A stretch of 64,000 bases of DNA, taken from Sphaerotilus mobilis (GTDB lineage Bacteria > Pseudomonadota > Gammaproteobacteria > Burkholderiales > Burkholderiaceae_C). Position numbers and translations under genes: made by a program. The stretch covers positions 124,001-188,000 of the forward strand of contig NZ_SGWV01000011.1 in assembly GCF_004216565.1 (NCBI RefSeq), in the 5' to 3' direction. This document shows positions 49,114-58,128 of this stretch, piece by piece (positions within the stretch are counted from its first letter, which is position 1; every line of letters starts with the position of its first letter). The notes below the pieces were generated by a model that was not told the origin of the DNA, searched no databases, and saw nothing but the letters and a program-made list of their open reading frames with translations.

Positions 49114-52002
49114 TCAGCCGGTGTTGCGCAAGCCGGCAGCGACACCGTTGATCGAGATGTGGATGCCACGCTGCAGACGCGCGTTGGCGGCATCGCCGTC
49201 CTTGCGGTTGCGGTAGCGTCGCATCAACTCGACCTGCAGGTGGTTGAGCGGATCGAGGTAGGGGAAGCGGTGCTCGATCGAACGCGCCAGCGTCGGGTTG
49301 CTGGCCAGGCGCTGCTGTTCGCCGGTGATGGCGGTGAGCGCCTGCTGCGTGCGGGTCCACTCGGCCTCGATGGCCGCGAAGATGCGCTTGCCCAGCTTCT
49401 TGTCCTCGACCAGGTCGACGTAGCGCGCGGCAATGGCCAAGTCGGTCTTGGCCAGCACCATGTCCAGGTTGGACATCAGCGTGCGGAAGAAGGGCCACTG
49501 CTTGAACATGCGCTGCAGCAGCAGCAGGCGGGTCTTGCGCTTGTCCTCGCCCTGGGCGTTCAGGAAGGTCTCGACGGCCGAGCCGAAGCCGCACCAGCCC
49601 GGCAGCGCAACGCGGCACTGGCCCCAGCTGAAGCCCCAGGGGATGGCGCGCAGGTCCTCGATCGCACGGGTGGCCTTGCGCGACGCCGGGCGTGAGCCGA
49701 TGTTCAGCTCGGCGATCTCGCGGATCGGCGTGGCGCTGAAGAAGTAGTCGGTGAAGCCGTCGGTCTCGTAGACCAGCTTGCGATAGGCCGCCATGCTGGC
49801 GTTGGACAGTTCTGCAGCTGCATCGAGGAAGCTGCGTGGCGCGCTCTGCGTCGGGTGCAGCAGCGTTGCCTCCAGCGTCGCGGCGACCAGGGTCTCGAGG
49901 TTGCGCAGGCCGATCTCCGGGTGCGCGTACTTCGAGGCGATCACCTCGCCCTGTTCGGTCAGGCGGATCTGGCCGTTCACGGTGCCGGGGGGCTGCGCCA
50001 GGATCGCCTGGTAGCTCGGGCCGCCGCCACGACCGACGGTGCCGCCGCGGCCGTGGAACAGCCGCAGCTTGATGCCGTGCTCGCGGCCGAGCTGCTCGAA
50101 CAGGTCGACCAGCGCCAGCTCGGCGTCGTAGAGCTCCCAGTTGCTGGTGAAGAAGCCACCGTCCTTGTTGCTGTCGCTGTAGCCCAGCATGATGTCCTGC
50201 TCGCCCGGGCCTTCCAGGCCGGAGCGCACGACCATGCCGGTGATGCCGGGCAGCGCGTAGAAGGCCCGCATGATCGGCGCGGCATTGCGCAGGTCGCCAA
50301 TGGTCTCGAACAGCGGCACGACGATCAGCGCGTTGGTGGCGTCCTCGTCCAGCGTGCCACGCAGCAGACCGGTTTCCTTCTGCAGCAGCAGGACTTCGAG
50401 CAGGTCGCTGACGTCCTCGGTGTGCGAAATGATGTAGTGGCGGATCGCGTTGCGGCCGTAGCGGCCGAGCATCTCGCGGGCGGTCTCGAAGATCGCCAGC
50501 TCGCTGCTCGCATGCTCCGAATAGCCGTGGCCGGTGACACGCAGCGGCCGGGTCTCGTTGAGCAGACCGACCAGCAGCTCGCGCCGGGCGGCTTCGTCCA
50601 GCGCGCTGTAGTCGGCCTCGACGCGGGCGACTTGAAGCAGCTCGGCGACCACCGCCTCGTGCTTGTCCGAACTCTGGCGCAGGTCGACCGTGGCGAGGTG
50701 GAAGCCGAAGACCTGCACCGCTCGCATCAGCGGGGCCAGACGCGGGGCGATCAGCGCCTGGGCGTGGTGGTGGCGCAGTGAGGCCTCGATCACCTGCAGA
50801 TCGGCCATGAACTGGCTGGCGTCGGTGTAGGCGTTCTGCGGCGGCACGGCGTGGCGCAGCGCCTCGGTGCCGGTGAACTCGTGCAGCGTCGCGGCCAGGC
50901 GGGCGTACATGCCGATCAGGGCGCGGCGATAGGGCTCGTCTTCGCGATGCGCGCTCTGGTCGGGCGAACGTGCGGCGAGTGCCTGCATGCCTTCCGTCAC
51001 CGGCGCGAGCAGGTTGGACATCGACAGCTCGCCGCCGAGCGCGTGCACCTCGGTCAGGTAGTGGCGCAGCACCGTCTCGCTCTGGCGCGACAGGGCGCGG
51101 CGCAGGGTCTCGGCGGTCACGAAGGGGTTGCCGTCGCGGTCACCGCCGATCCAGTTGCCCATGCGGAAGAAGCTGGCGATGTCGTGGCCCGGCAGGGCCT
51201 GCTCGACCGCGCGGTACATGCGCGGGATCTGGCGCAGGAAGGTGCTGTGGTAGTAGCTGAGCGCGTTCTCGATCTCGTCGGCCACGGTCAGCTTGGTGTA
51301 GCGCAGCATGCGCGTTTGCCAGAGCTGGGTGACGCGGGCGCGCAGCAGCGCCTCGTTCTCGGCGCGCTGGTGGTCGGTGTGCAGGTCGTCACGGGCGCCG
51401 ATCAGCTCGGCCACGGCGCGCTCGGCGTCCAGGATGCTCTTGCGCTGGACCTCGGTCGGGTGAGCGGTCAACACCGGCGAGATGTAGGCCTGCTGCAGCG
51501 TGCGGGCGATCTGGTCGGCGCGGATGTCGGCATCGGCCAGGCGGTCGAAGGTCATCGCCAGCGAACCTTCCTGAAGGTGGCCGGCGCGTTCATGGACCTC
51601 GCGGCGACGCACGTGGTGGCGGTCCTCGGCGATGTTGGCCAGGTGCGAGAAGTAGCTGAAGGCGCGGATCACGCTGACGGTCTGATCCACCGTCAGGTTC
51701 TTCAGCAGCCGGTCCAGTGCCTTGCCGGCGGTCGCGTCCTGTTTCAAGCGGAAGGCCACCGAAAGCTGGCGCACACGCTCGATCAGGTCGAAGGCATCCT
51801 GACCTTCCTGCTCGCGGATCGTGTCGCCGAGGATGCGGCCCAGCAGGCGGATGTCCTCGACCAGCGGCCGGTTCTTCTCGGCGGCATCGGCGGCGTCGAC
51901 GACCTTCGGTCGCGTCGAACGGGTGCCGGCGCTGGCCGTGGCGGCCTTCTTCGACGTACGGGCGGCTCGGGCGGGGCGGGAGTTTGCGGCGTCGCGCGGC
52001 AT
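49114..52002 (-). CDS. ppc: Phosphoenolpyruvate carboxylase
   Basis: Anaplerotic enzyme that makes oxaloacetate from PEP and bicarbonate. The 962-aa protein shows the catalytic segments [25 protein letters not shown] and [16 protein letters not shown], and ends [14 protein letters not shown], the strongly conserved C-terminus. An Ala/Arg/Lys-rich N-terminal stretch of about 45 residues precedes the homologous part. Start at the ATG at 52002, with GAGG about 6 bases upstream; a TTG 6 codons earlier is less likely. Divergent from hemC over 174 bp, the common ppc/hemC arrangement in betaproteobacteria. Confidence 0.97.
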   Translation of the reverse strand: MPRDAANSRPARAARTSKKAATASAGTRSTRPKVVDAADAAEKNRPLVEDIRLLGRILGDTIREQEGQDAFDLIERVRQLSVAFRLKQDATAGKALDRLLKNLTVDQTVSVIRAFSYFSHLANIAEDRHHVRRREVHERAGHLQEGSLAMTFDRLADADIRADQIARTLQQAYISPVLTAHPTEVQRKSILDAERAVAELIGARDDLHTDHQRAENEALLRARVTQLWQTRMLRYTKLTVADEIENALSYYHSTFLRQIPRMYRAVEQALPGHDIASFFRMGNWIGGDRDGNPFVTAETLRRALSRQSETVLRHYLTEVHALGGELSMSNLLAPVTEGMQALAARSPDQSAHREDEPYRRALIGMYARLAATLHEFTGTEALRHAVPPQNAYTDASQFMADLQVIEASLRHHHAQALIAPRLAPLMRAVQVFGFHLATVDLRQSSDKHEAVVAELLQVARVEADYSALDEAARRELLVGLLNETRPLRVTGHGYSEHASSELAIFETAREMLGRYGRNAIRHYIISHTEDVSDLLEVLLLQKETGLLRGTLDEDATNALIVVPLFETIGDLRNAAPIMRAFYALPGITGMVVRSGLEGPGEQDIMLGYSDSNKDGGFFTSNWELYDAELALVDLFEQLGREHGIKLRLFHGRGGTVGRGGGPSYQAILAQPPGTVNGQIRLTEQGEVIASKYAHPEIGLRNLETLVAATLEATLLHPTQSAPRSFLDAAAELSNASMAAYRKLVYETDGFTDYFFSATPIREIAELNIGSRPASRKATRAIEDLRAIPWGFSWGQCRVALPGWCGFGSAVETFLNAQGEDKRKTRLLLLQRMFKQWPFFRTLMSNLDMVLAKTDLAIAARYVDLVEDKKLGKRIFAAIEAEWTRTQQALTAITGEQQRLASNPTLARSIEHRFPYLDPLNHLQVELMRRYRNRKDGDAANARLQRGIHISINGVAAGLRNTG

Positions 52003-52164
52003 TGAAACCTCGGTGTTCAAAAAGTGGTAACAAAGTTACAAGACGATGGTATCACCGGCCTTCATGCGGCCGGACGCAAGAACGGGGCCAAATCGTTTGC
52101 GCCCTGTTGCGGTGCGGCGCCGGAACGACGGACGAGCGACAAGAAATGAGCCCCTCGCTTGGTC

Positions 52165-52170
52165 GACAAT
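52165..52170 (+). promoter_or_regulatory. Candidate -10 element directly before hemC
   Basis: GACAAT ends 6 bases before the hemC ATG, with no Shine-Dalgarno and no clear -35. It would produce a leaderless hemC transcript if used. Confidence 0.3.
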
Positions 52171-52176
52171 CCGCGC

Positions 52177-53139
52177 ATGACCGCCACGCTGACCACCCCC
52201 TGCATCATCGCCACGCGCGAAAGCCGGCTCGCCCTCTGGCAGGCCGAACATGTCCGAGACCTGCTGAGCCATCGACATGGCCTGGCCGTCGAACTGCTCG
52301 GCATGACGACCCGAGGCGACCAGATCCTTGACCGCGCGCTGTCCAAGGTCGGCGGCAAGGGGCTGTTCGTCAAGGAGCTGGAAGTCGCGCTCGAAGAGGG
52401 CCGTGCCCATCTCGCGGTGCACTCGCTCAAGGACGTCCCGATGGTCCTGCCCGAAGGCTTCGTGCTGGCCGCCGTGCTCGAACGCGAGGACCCGCGCGAC
52501 GCCTGGGTGTCGCCGCACCACGCCGACATCCATGCACTGCCGCAGGGCGCGCGGGTGGGGACGTCCAGCCTGCGCCGGGTGGTGCAGCTGAAGGCGCTGC
52601 GACCCGACCTCGACATCCAGCCGCTGCGCGGCAACCTCGACACCCGCCTGCGCAAGCTCGACGAAGGCCAGTACGACGGCATCGTGCTGGCGGCGGCGGG
52701 CCTCAAGCGGCTGGGCCTGGCCGAGCGCATCCGGGCCGTCATCGACCCGACGGTGATGCTGCCGGCAGCCGGACAAGGCGCGCTGGGCATCGAGGTCCGC
52801 GAGGACGCCACCGCGCTGCGCGCCTTGCTGGCCGACCACATCGACGTGGCGACGTGGCTGGCGGTGCATGCCGAACGCGCGGTCTCGCGCGCCCTGGGCG
52901 GCAGCTGCAGCATGCCGTTGGCTGCCTACGCCCAGTGGCAAGGCGACCACCTGGTGATCGAGGCGCGCCTGGGCCATCCCCTGGACGCCGACCAGCCTCT
53001 GGTCTGCGCGCGGGCGCAAGCTGACTTGCCGCGCACGCTCGACGCGACCACCGCCGCCGAGGCGCTGGGCCTGCAGGTTGTCGCCCAGTTGCGCGACAAC
53101 GGCGGCGAAGCGCTGTTGGCGGCGCTGGCCGAGGTCTGA
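52177..53139 (+). CDS. hemC: Hydroxymethylbilane synthase (porphobilinogen deaminase)
   Basis: Joins four porphobilinogens into hydroxymethylbilane in tetrapyrrole synthesis. The 320-aa product has [13 protein letters not shown], the catalytic Asp86 in [15 protein letters not shown], and the dipyrromethane-cofactor cysteine Cys244 in [10 protein letters not shown]. Start at the ATG at 52177; an in-frame GTG at 52159 adds six unconserved residues. First gene of hemC-hemD-hemX-hemY. Confidence 0.97.
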   Translation: MTATLTTPCIIATRESRLALWQAEHVRDLLSHRHGLAVELLGMTTRGDQILDRALSKVGGKGLFVKELEVALEEGRAHLAVHSLKDVPMVLPEGFVLAAVLEREDPRDAWVSPHHADIHALPQGARVGTSSLRRVVQLKALRPDLDIQPLRGNLDTRLRKLDEGQYDGIVLAAAGLKRLGLAERIRAVIDPTVMLPAAGQGALGIEVREDATALRALLADHIDVATWLAVHAERAVSRALGGSCSMPLAAYAQWQGDHLVIEARLGHPLDADQPLVCARAQADLPRTLDATTAAEALGLQVVAQLRDNGGEALLAALAEV

Positions 53140-53159
53140 CCGGACCGGGCGCGGCGCCC

Positions 53160-53978
53160 ATGTCCTTCACCTGGCCGACCCTGGTGGTCACCCGTCCGCA
53201 GCCGCAGGCGGATGCATGGGTTGAACGCTTGGTGGCGCTGGGCTGTCCGGCCGTCGCCTTGCCGCTGCTGGTGATCGAGCCACAAGCGGCGTTTGTGCCC
53301 GCCGTGTCGCAGGCCTGGTTGTCCTTGGCCGAGCACCGGTTGGTCATGTTCGTGAGCCCGAACGCCGCGTTGCAGTTCTTCGCCCAGGCGCCGTCCGGCC
53401 AGCGTTGGCCGATGACCACCTGGGCAGCGGCCACCGGCCCTGGCACCGTCGCCGCGTTGCGGGAGCAGGGCCTGGACGCGGCGCAGATCCTGAGCCCGTC
53501 GCCCGACGCGGACCAGTTCGATGCCGAGACGCTCTGGCAGCAGCGGCTGGCCGACCGCGACTGGCGCGGCCAGAAGGTCCTGATCGTGCGTGGCGAAGAC
53601 GGGCGCGACTGGCTGGCGTCGACGCTGCGGGAGGCCGGCGCCCAGGTCGACCTGCTGGCGGCCTACCGTCGCGTCGGTCCGGCCTGGGACGCTACCAGCC
53701 TCTCGCTGCTGTCGCGCATCGAGGCGGCACCGGCACAACACGCCTGGCAGTTCAGCAGCTCGGAGGCCGTTCGCCACCTCGCGGCCTGGATCGCCGCGCA
53801 GCCGATGCCGCATCCCGGCTTGCTCCAAGCGCCTGCGCTGGCCACGCACCCCCGCATCGCCGAGACCGCCCGGGCCTGTGGCTGGACCCGGGTGCTCGAC
53901 GTGACGCCTGACGCGTCGCAGATGCTGGCCTGCCTGCGCGCGTGGGTGGAAGGCCCGCGCGCGTCGTCCCCTGCTTGA
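53160..53978 (+). CDS. hemD: Uroporphyrinogen-III synthase
   Basis: Cyclises hydroxymethylbilane to uroporphyrinogen III. HemD sequences are poorly conserved; the call rests on the N-terminal VVTRPQPQADAWVERL, the FVSPNAALQFF and LIVRGEDGRDWL segments, the two-lobe length of 272 aa, and the position directly after hemC (20 bp) and before hemX. Confidence 0.92.
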   Translation: MSFTWPTLVVTRPQPQADAWVERLVALGCPAVALPLLVIEPQAAFVPAVSQAWLSLAEHRLVMFVSPNAALQFFAQAPSGQRWPMTTWAAATGPGTVAALREQGLDAAQILSPSPDADQFDAETLWQQRLADRDWRGQKVLIVRGEDGRDWLASTLREAGAQVDLLAAYRRVGPAWDATSLSLLSRIEAAPAQHAWQFSSSEAVRHLAAWIAAQPMPHPGLLQAPALATHPRIAETARACGWTRVLDVTPDASQMLACLRAWVEGPRASSPA

Positions 53979-54003
53979 ACCCCGTCGCCGGAGGTCCGGT
54001 CGA

Positions 54004-54009
54004 TACAAT
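54004..54009 (+). promoter_or_regulatory. Candidate -10 element for hemX-hemY
   Basis: TACAAT (5/6) lies 37 bp before the preferred hemX GTG start and overlaps an alternative ATG at 54008. This makes that ATG unlikely on the RNA started here. The only nearby -35-like hexamer (TTGAAC, 53975) has a 23-bp spacer, which is too long. Confidence 0.35.
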
Positions 54010-54046
54010 GGTTTCGACCCTTCTTCCCGGTGCGCAACGCCTCATC

Positions 54047-55300
54047 GTGTCTTCAGCATTACCCCCCGAGCGCGGCGCCGATCCGGCTGCCACCCCTCCC
54101 GCTGATGCGGCCCTGCCTCCCGAGGTCGCCGCGTCACCGACGCCCCCCGAACCCTTGCCGGAGATCGGCCTGCTCGACGCGCCCCAAGAGGCCGTCGCTG
54201 ACCGGCCGTCGCCGCTGGCCGGCTCGCGCATCGGCGTGACGCTGGGGCTGGTCGGCGTGGCGCTGGCGCTGGTCGCCGGCACCCTGGCCTGGAACACCCG
54301 AGGCCAGCTGGCTGACCTGGAGCGTGAGCTGGTGCGCCGCCAGCAAACGAGCGCCGACCAAGCGGCCGAAGCCCGCGTGCTGGCCACCGAGGCGCGCGAT
54401 GTCTCGCGCGATACCGCCGCCAAGACCGCGCTGCTCGACGCCAAGCTCGCCGAGGTCGCGATGCAACGCGGCCAGCTGGATGACCTGCTGCAGTCGCTGT
54501 CCCGCTCGCGCGACGAGAACGCCATCGCCGACATCGATGCCGCCATCCGCGTTGCCCTGCAGCAAAGCACCCTGACCGGCAGTGCCGAGCCGCTGGTGCT
54601 GGCCCTGCGCTCGGCCGATGAACGGCTGGCGCGCATCAACCAGCCGCGCCTGGAGCGACTGCGCCGGGCCATCGCGCGTGACCTCGATCGCGTTCGGGCC
54701 GTCAGCGTGCCCGACATCGGGGCGCTGCTGATCAAGCTCGACGAGACCGTCCGTCTGGCCGACGAGATGCCGCTGACCGCCGAAGCGGCCCGTCCGGCCG
54801 GTGCGGCGGACAAGGCCGCGACCGCGGCGCGTGTCGCCTCTGGCGCCGCAGCGGGTGCATCGGCCGCCCCGACGCCTGCGAGTGCCGCGTCCGGCGTGGC
54901 TGAAGGTGTGGGCGCCACCGTGCTGCCGCGCCTGAAACTGGCGTGGGCCTCATCGGTCGGTCTGGTGGCCGAGGAACTGCGCAGCCTGGTGCGCGTCACC
55001 CGGATCGATCAGCCCGAGGCCATGCTGTTGTCGCCGGAACAGGGCGTGCTGCTGCGCGAGAACCTCAAGCTGCGGCTGCTCAATGCGCGGCTGTCGGTGC
55101 TGTCGCGTCAGCTCGAATCGGCCGGTTCGGACCTGCAAGGCTCCGAGCAAGCGATCCGACGCTACTTCGACCTGCAGTCGCGCAAGACGCAGCTGGCCCT
55201 GGACCTGCTCCGGCAGGTCGGCCAGCAAAGCCGCCTGATCGGCGTGCCGCGTCCGGACGAGACCCTTGCCGCCACGGCTGCCGCCGTGGCCGGTCGCTGA
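54047..55300 (+). CDS. hemX: HemX-like membrane protein (uroporphyrinogen-III C-methyltransferase family annotation)
   Basis: A 417-aa inner-membrane protein with a Pro/Ala-rich cytoplasmic N-terminus, one transmembrane helix (IGVTLGLVGVALALVAGTLA), a long coiled coil (LADLERELVRRQQT onward) and a periplasmic helical domain. HemX proteins are often annotated as uroporphyrinogen methyltransferases, but no SUMT motifs are visible and the role is unclear. The start is either GTG at 54047 or ATG at 54008; the GTG is preferred because a -10-like element covers the ATG. An Ala-rich insertion (about residues 255-285) interrupts the domain. Confidence 0.85.
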   Translation: MSSALPPERGADPAATPPADAALPPEVAASPTPPEPLPEIGLLDAPQEAVADRPSPLAGSRIGVTLGLVGVALALVAGTLAWNTRGQLADLERELVRRQQTSADQAAEARVLATEARDVSRDTAAKTALLDAKLAEVAMQRGQLDDLLQSLSRSRDENAIADIDAAIRVALQQSTLTGSAEPLVLALRSADERLARINQPRLERLRRAIARDLDRVRAVSVPDIGALLIKLDETVRLADEMPLTAEAARPAGAADKAATAARVASGAAAGASAAPTPASAASGVAEGVGATVLPRLKLAWASSVGLVAEELRSLVRVTRIDQPEAMLLSPEQGVLLRENLKLRLLNARLSVLSRQLESAGSDLQGSEQAIRRYFDLQSRKTQLALDLLRQVGQQSRLIGVPRPDETLAATAAAVAGR

Positions 55301-55312
55301 CGGACGGCTGGC

Positions 55313-56560
55313 ATGCGCTGGGTCATCTGGCTGGTCATCCTCTTCGTCGTTGCCGCGCTGGCCGCCGGCACGCTGGGCAACAACGACGGTGTCGTCTCGA
55401 TTTACTGGTCGCCGTGGCGGGTCGACCTGTCGCTCAACCTGTTTCTGCTCGCCATCGTCGTCACCGGGGCCTTGTCCTATGTCGCGGTCGGCACGCTGAA
55501 CCGCCTGATCGGCCTGCCCGAGCGGGCCCGCGCGTGGCGCCTGCAGCGCCGCGAGCGCACCGCGCAGGGCGCCCTGCGCGAGGCCATCGGCCTGCTGTAT
55601 GCCGGCCGTTACAGCCGGGCCCACAAGGCGGCACAACGGGCGCTGGAGATCCAGGCCCTGACGCCCGAGCTGACGGCCGACGGCGAGTTCGCGACGCTGG
55701 CCCACCTGCTGGCGGCCAGCAGCCTGCATCGGCTTCAGGACCGCGGCCGGCGGGACGATCAGCTGGCTCGGGCCTTGACGGCGCTGGGCCCGAAGTCGGC
55801 GCACCTGCCGGTGGCTGAAGGCGCTCGCCTGCTGGCTGCCGAATGGGCCATTGACGACCGCGAGGCTGATCGTGCACTGGAACAGCTCGCGCAGCTGCCC
55901 GCCGGTGTGGCCCGCCGCACCCAGGCGCTGCGGCTGCGCCTGCAGGCGGCGCGTTTGGCTCGTCAACCGCTGGAAGCGCTGCGCACCGCGCGTCTGCTGG
56001 CCAAGCACCAGGGCATCGCGCCGGTGGCGGCGCACGGCATCCTGCGTTCGCTGGCCATCGAGGTGCTCGATACCGCCCGTGATGCCGATCAGCTGCGCCG
56101 GATCTGGCTGCAGCTCGAAGCGGCCGATCGGCGTGATCCGGTCGTCACCGCGCGCGCTGCCAGCCGCTCGGTCGAACTCGACTGCATCGCCGACGGTCGC
56201 GGCTGGCTGCGTCCACATCTAGCCGAGCTGTCCAAGCTGGGCGAGCGCGAACGCTCTTCCGTGCTGAAAGCTTTCATCGACGTGCTGCCCGGCTTGCCCG
56301 TCGACTGGCTGCCTTTGCTGGAAGACTCGGTCGCAGCCCAGCCGGGCGACATGCCGCTGGCCCATGCCGTCGGCCGCGCCATGGCCGAACGCCAGCTCTG
56401 GGGCCGCGCGCGCCGGCTGCTCGAATCAGTGGCACAAAGTGCCAGTGCCGAACCGGCCCAGCGCCAGGATGCTTGGCGCTGGCTGGGTCGCATTGCCGAC
56501 CGCGAGGGCGACGAGGCACAAGCCCAGCGCTGCTACCGTGAAGCCGCACAAATTTCCTGA
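55313..56560 (+). CDS. hemY: Heme biosynthesis-associated TPR protein HemY
   Basis: The 415-aa proteobacterial HemY (not the protoporphyrinogen oxidase of the same name) has two N-terminal transmembrane helices (WVIWLVILFVVAALAAGTL and LNLFLLAIVVTGALSYVAV). These are followed by helical TPR repeats through the C-terminus, ending with a clear TPR (AWRWLGRIADREGDEAQAQR). Its exact role is unknown; it sits at the end of hem operons in many proteobacteria. Starts 12 bp after hemX. Confidence 0.92.
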   Translation: MRWVIWLVILFVVAALAAGTLGNNDGVVSIYWSPWRVDLSLNLFLLAIVVTGALSYVAVGTLNRLIGLPERARAWRLQRRERTAQGALREAIGLLYAGRYSRAHKAAQRALEIQALTPELTADGEFATLAHLLAASSLHRLQDRGRRDDQLARALTALGPKSAHLPVAEGARLLAAEWAIDDREADRALEQLAQLPAGVARRTQALRLRLQAARLARQPLEALRTARLLAKHQGIAPVAAHGILRSLAIEVLDTARDADQLRRIWLQLEAADRRDPVVTARAASRSVELDCIADGRGWLRPHLAELSKLGERERSSVLKAFIDVLPGLPVDWLPLLEDSVAAQPGDMPLAHAVGRAMAERQLWGRARRLLESVAQSASAEPAQRQDAWRWLGRIADREGDEAQAQRCYREAAQIS

Positions 56561-56566
56561 GGAAGC

Positions 56567-56596
56567 TTGACGCCTGGGAATTCGAGTTGTTATAGT
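56567..56596 (+). promoter_or_regulatory. Promoter of the tRNA-Arg gene
   Basis: TTGACG (5/6, 56567-56572), 18-bp spacer, TATAGT (5/6, 56591-56596), ending 18 bp before the tRNA. It begins 6 bp after the hemY stop. This is the best-scoring sigma70 promoter I saw by eye in the window. Confidence 0.8.
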
Positions 56597-56614
56597 AGCG
56601 GTCTTGATTGCAGT

Positions 56615-56691
56615 GCGGCTGTAGCTCAGTTGGATAGAGTACTTGGCTACGAACCAAGGGGTCGTGGGTTCGAATCCTGCCAGCCGCACCA
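56615..56691 (+). tRNA. tRNA-Arg (anticodon ACG)
   Basis: A 77-base cloverleaf with acceptor stem GCGGCTG / CAGCCGC, D arm with AGTTGG, anticodon stem CTTGG / CCAAG around the loop CTACGAA (anticodon ACG, read ICG after deamination), T loop TTCGAAT, and an encoded CCA end. It decodes CGU, CGC and CGA. Confidence 0.97.
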
Positions 56692-56697
56692 CCCGTG

Positions 56698-56728
56698 ACG
56701 GGGCCTACCGAAAGGTAGGCCCCGTTTC
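56698..56728 (+). terminator. Terminator after tRNA-Arg
   Basis: A perfect 12-bp stem (ACGGGGCCTACC / GGTAGGCCCCGT) closed by a GAAA tetraloop, followed by a short T-rich tail, 6 bp after the tRNA. Confidence 0.85.
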
Positions 56729-56780
56729 CGTTTGGGCGGCCCACTCTGGGGTGTCCGGATGCGGTGTGACGCGGCGGACA

Positions 56781-56806
56781 AAAAGAAGCCCGGCGGTGCC
56801 GGGCTT
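56781..56806 (-). terminator. Terminator of the aminotransferase gene
   Basis: On the minus strand, a 9-bp stem AAGCCCGGC / GCCGGGCTT with a 3-base loop is followed by CTTTTTG. It lies 34 bp after the aminotransferase stop. Confidence 0.75.
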
Positions 56807-56840
56807 TCTGGGGAGAGGGAGGGCAGGGCCGTTCAGCCGA

Positions 56841-58037
56841 TCACAGCACCTTGGCGATCGAGTCGACCACGTAGCCGAGGTTCTTGTCGTTCAGCGCCGC
56901 CACGCAGATGCGGCCGGAATCGACGCCGTAGACGCCGAACTCGTCGCGCAGGCGGACCATCTGGTCCTTGTTCAGGCCCGAGTAGCTGAACATGCCCTTC
57001 TGCTGGGCGATGAAGCCGAAGTCGCGCGACACGCCCGCAGCCTTCAGGCGCTCCACCAGCGCGCTGCGCATCAGGCGGATGCGACTGCGCATGCCGGCCA
57101 GTTCGCTCTCCCACATCTGGCGCAGTTCCGGCGTCGTCAGCACGGTGGCGACGACCTGTGCGCCGTGGGTCGGCGGGTTGGAGTAGTTGGTGCGGATGAC
57201 GATCTTCAGCTGCGACAGCACACGGGCCGTGTCTTGCTGGCTGTCACAGACCACGCTGAGGGCGCCGACGCGCTCGCCATAGAGCGAGAAACTCTTCGAG
57301 AACGAGGTCGAGACGAAGAACTCGATGCCGGCGGCCAGGAACTTCTGGACCGCGGCGCCGTCCTCGGTGATGCCGTCGCCAAAGCCTTGGTAGGCCATGT
57401 CCAGGAAGGCGACCAGGCCTTGCCCCTTGACCGCCTCGACGACCTCGTCCCACTGCGCCGGGGTGATGTCGTAGCCGGTCGGGTTGTGGCAGCAAGCGTG
57501 CAGCACGACCACGGTGCCAGGAGCGGCGGCGCGCAAGGCGCGGATCATGGCGTCGAAGTTCACGCCCTTTGCCGCCGCGTCGTAGTACGGGTAGGTGCCG
57601 ACGTTGAAGCCCGCGTTGGTGAACAGCGCGCGGTGGTTCTCCCAGCTCGGGTCGGAGATCAGCACCGTGGCGCCCGGGTTGACGCGCTTGAGGAAGTCCG
57701 CGCCGATCTTCAGGCCGCCGGTACCGCCGATGGCCTGCACCGTGGCGACGCGCCCGCCCTTGACCACCTCGCTGTCGGCGCCAAACACGAGGCCCTGCAC
57801 GGCCTTGTCGTAGGCGGCGATGCCGTCGATCGGCAGGTAGCCGCGCGCCTTGGGCGCTTCCATCATCTGGCGCTCGGCCGCGATGACGCACTGGAGCAGC
57901 GGCAGCTTGCCGTTCTCGTCGAAGTAGACGCCCACGCCCAGGTTGACCTTGGCGGGGTTGGTGTCGGCACCGAATTGCTCGTTCAACCCGAGGATCGGGT
58001 CACGCGGCGCCATCTCGACGGAGGTGAAGAGGGACAT
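56841..58037 (-). CDS. Aromatic amino acid / aspartate aminotransferase
   Basis: PLP-dependent class I aminotransferase (fold type I), 398 aa. Visible residues: HNPTGYD (Asn185), FLDMAYQGF (Asp213), and the Schiff-base Lys248 in SFSKSFSLYGERVG, exactly the AspC/TyrB pattern. It starts MSLFTSVEMAPRDPILGLNE, typical of this subfamily. TyrB and AspC differ little, so I give no symbol. Divergent from uvrB, 91 bp between starts. Confidence 0.93.
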   Translation of the reverse strand: MSLFTSVEMAPRDPILGLNEQFGADTNPAKVNLGVGVYFDENGKLPLLQCVIAAERQMMEAPKARGYLPIDGIAAYDKAVQGLVFGADSEVVKGGRVATVQAIGGTGGLKIGADFLKRVNPGATVLISDPSWENHRALFTNAGFNVGTYPYYDAAAKGVNFDAMIRALRAAAPGTVVVLHACCHNPTGYDITPAQWDEVVEAVKGQGLVAFLDMAYQGFGDGITEDGAAVQKFLAAGIEFFVSTSFSKSFSLYGERVGALSVVCDSQQDTARVLSQLKIVIRTNYSNPPTHGAQVVATVLTTPELRQMWESELAGMRSRIRLMRSALVERLKAAGVSRDFGFIAQQKGMFSYSGLNKDQMVRLRDEFGVYGVDSGRICVAALNDKNLGYVVDSIAKVL

Positions 58038-58128
58038 GTTCTGGCCTGTCGGCTGGTGATGGAGTGGGAAACCGCCCTGAGTTACCCTGAGCGGTTGCAC
58101 AAATTTTAGCGGTGAGGACAGGGTCAGC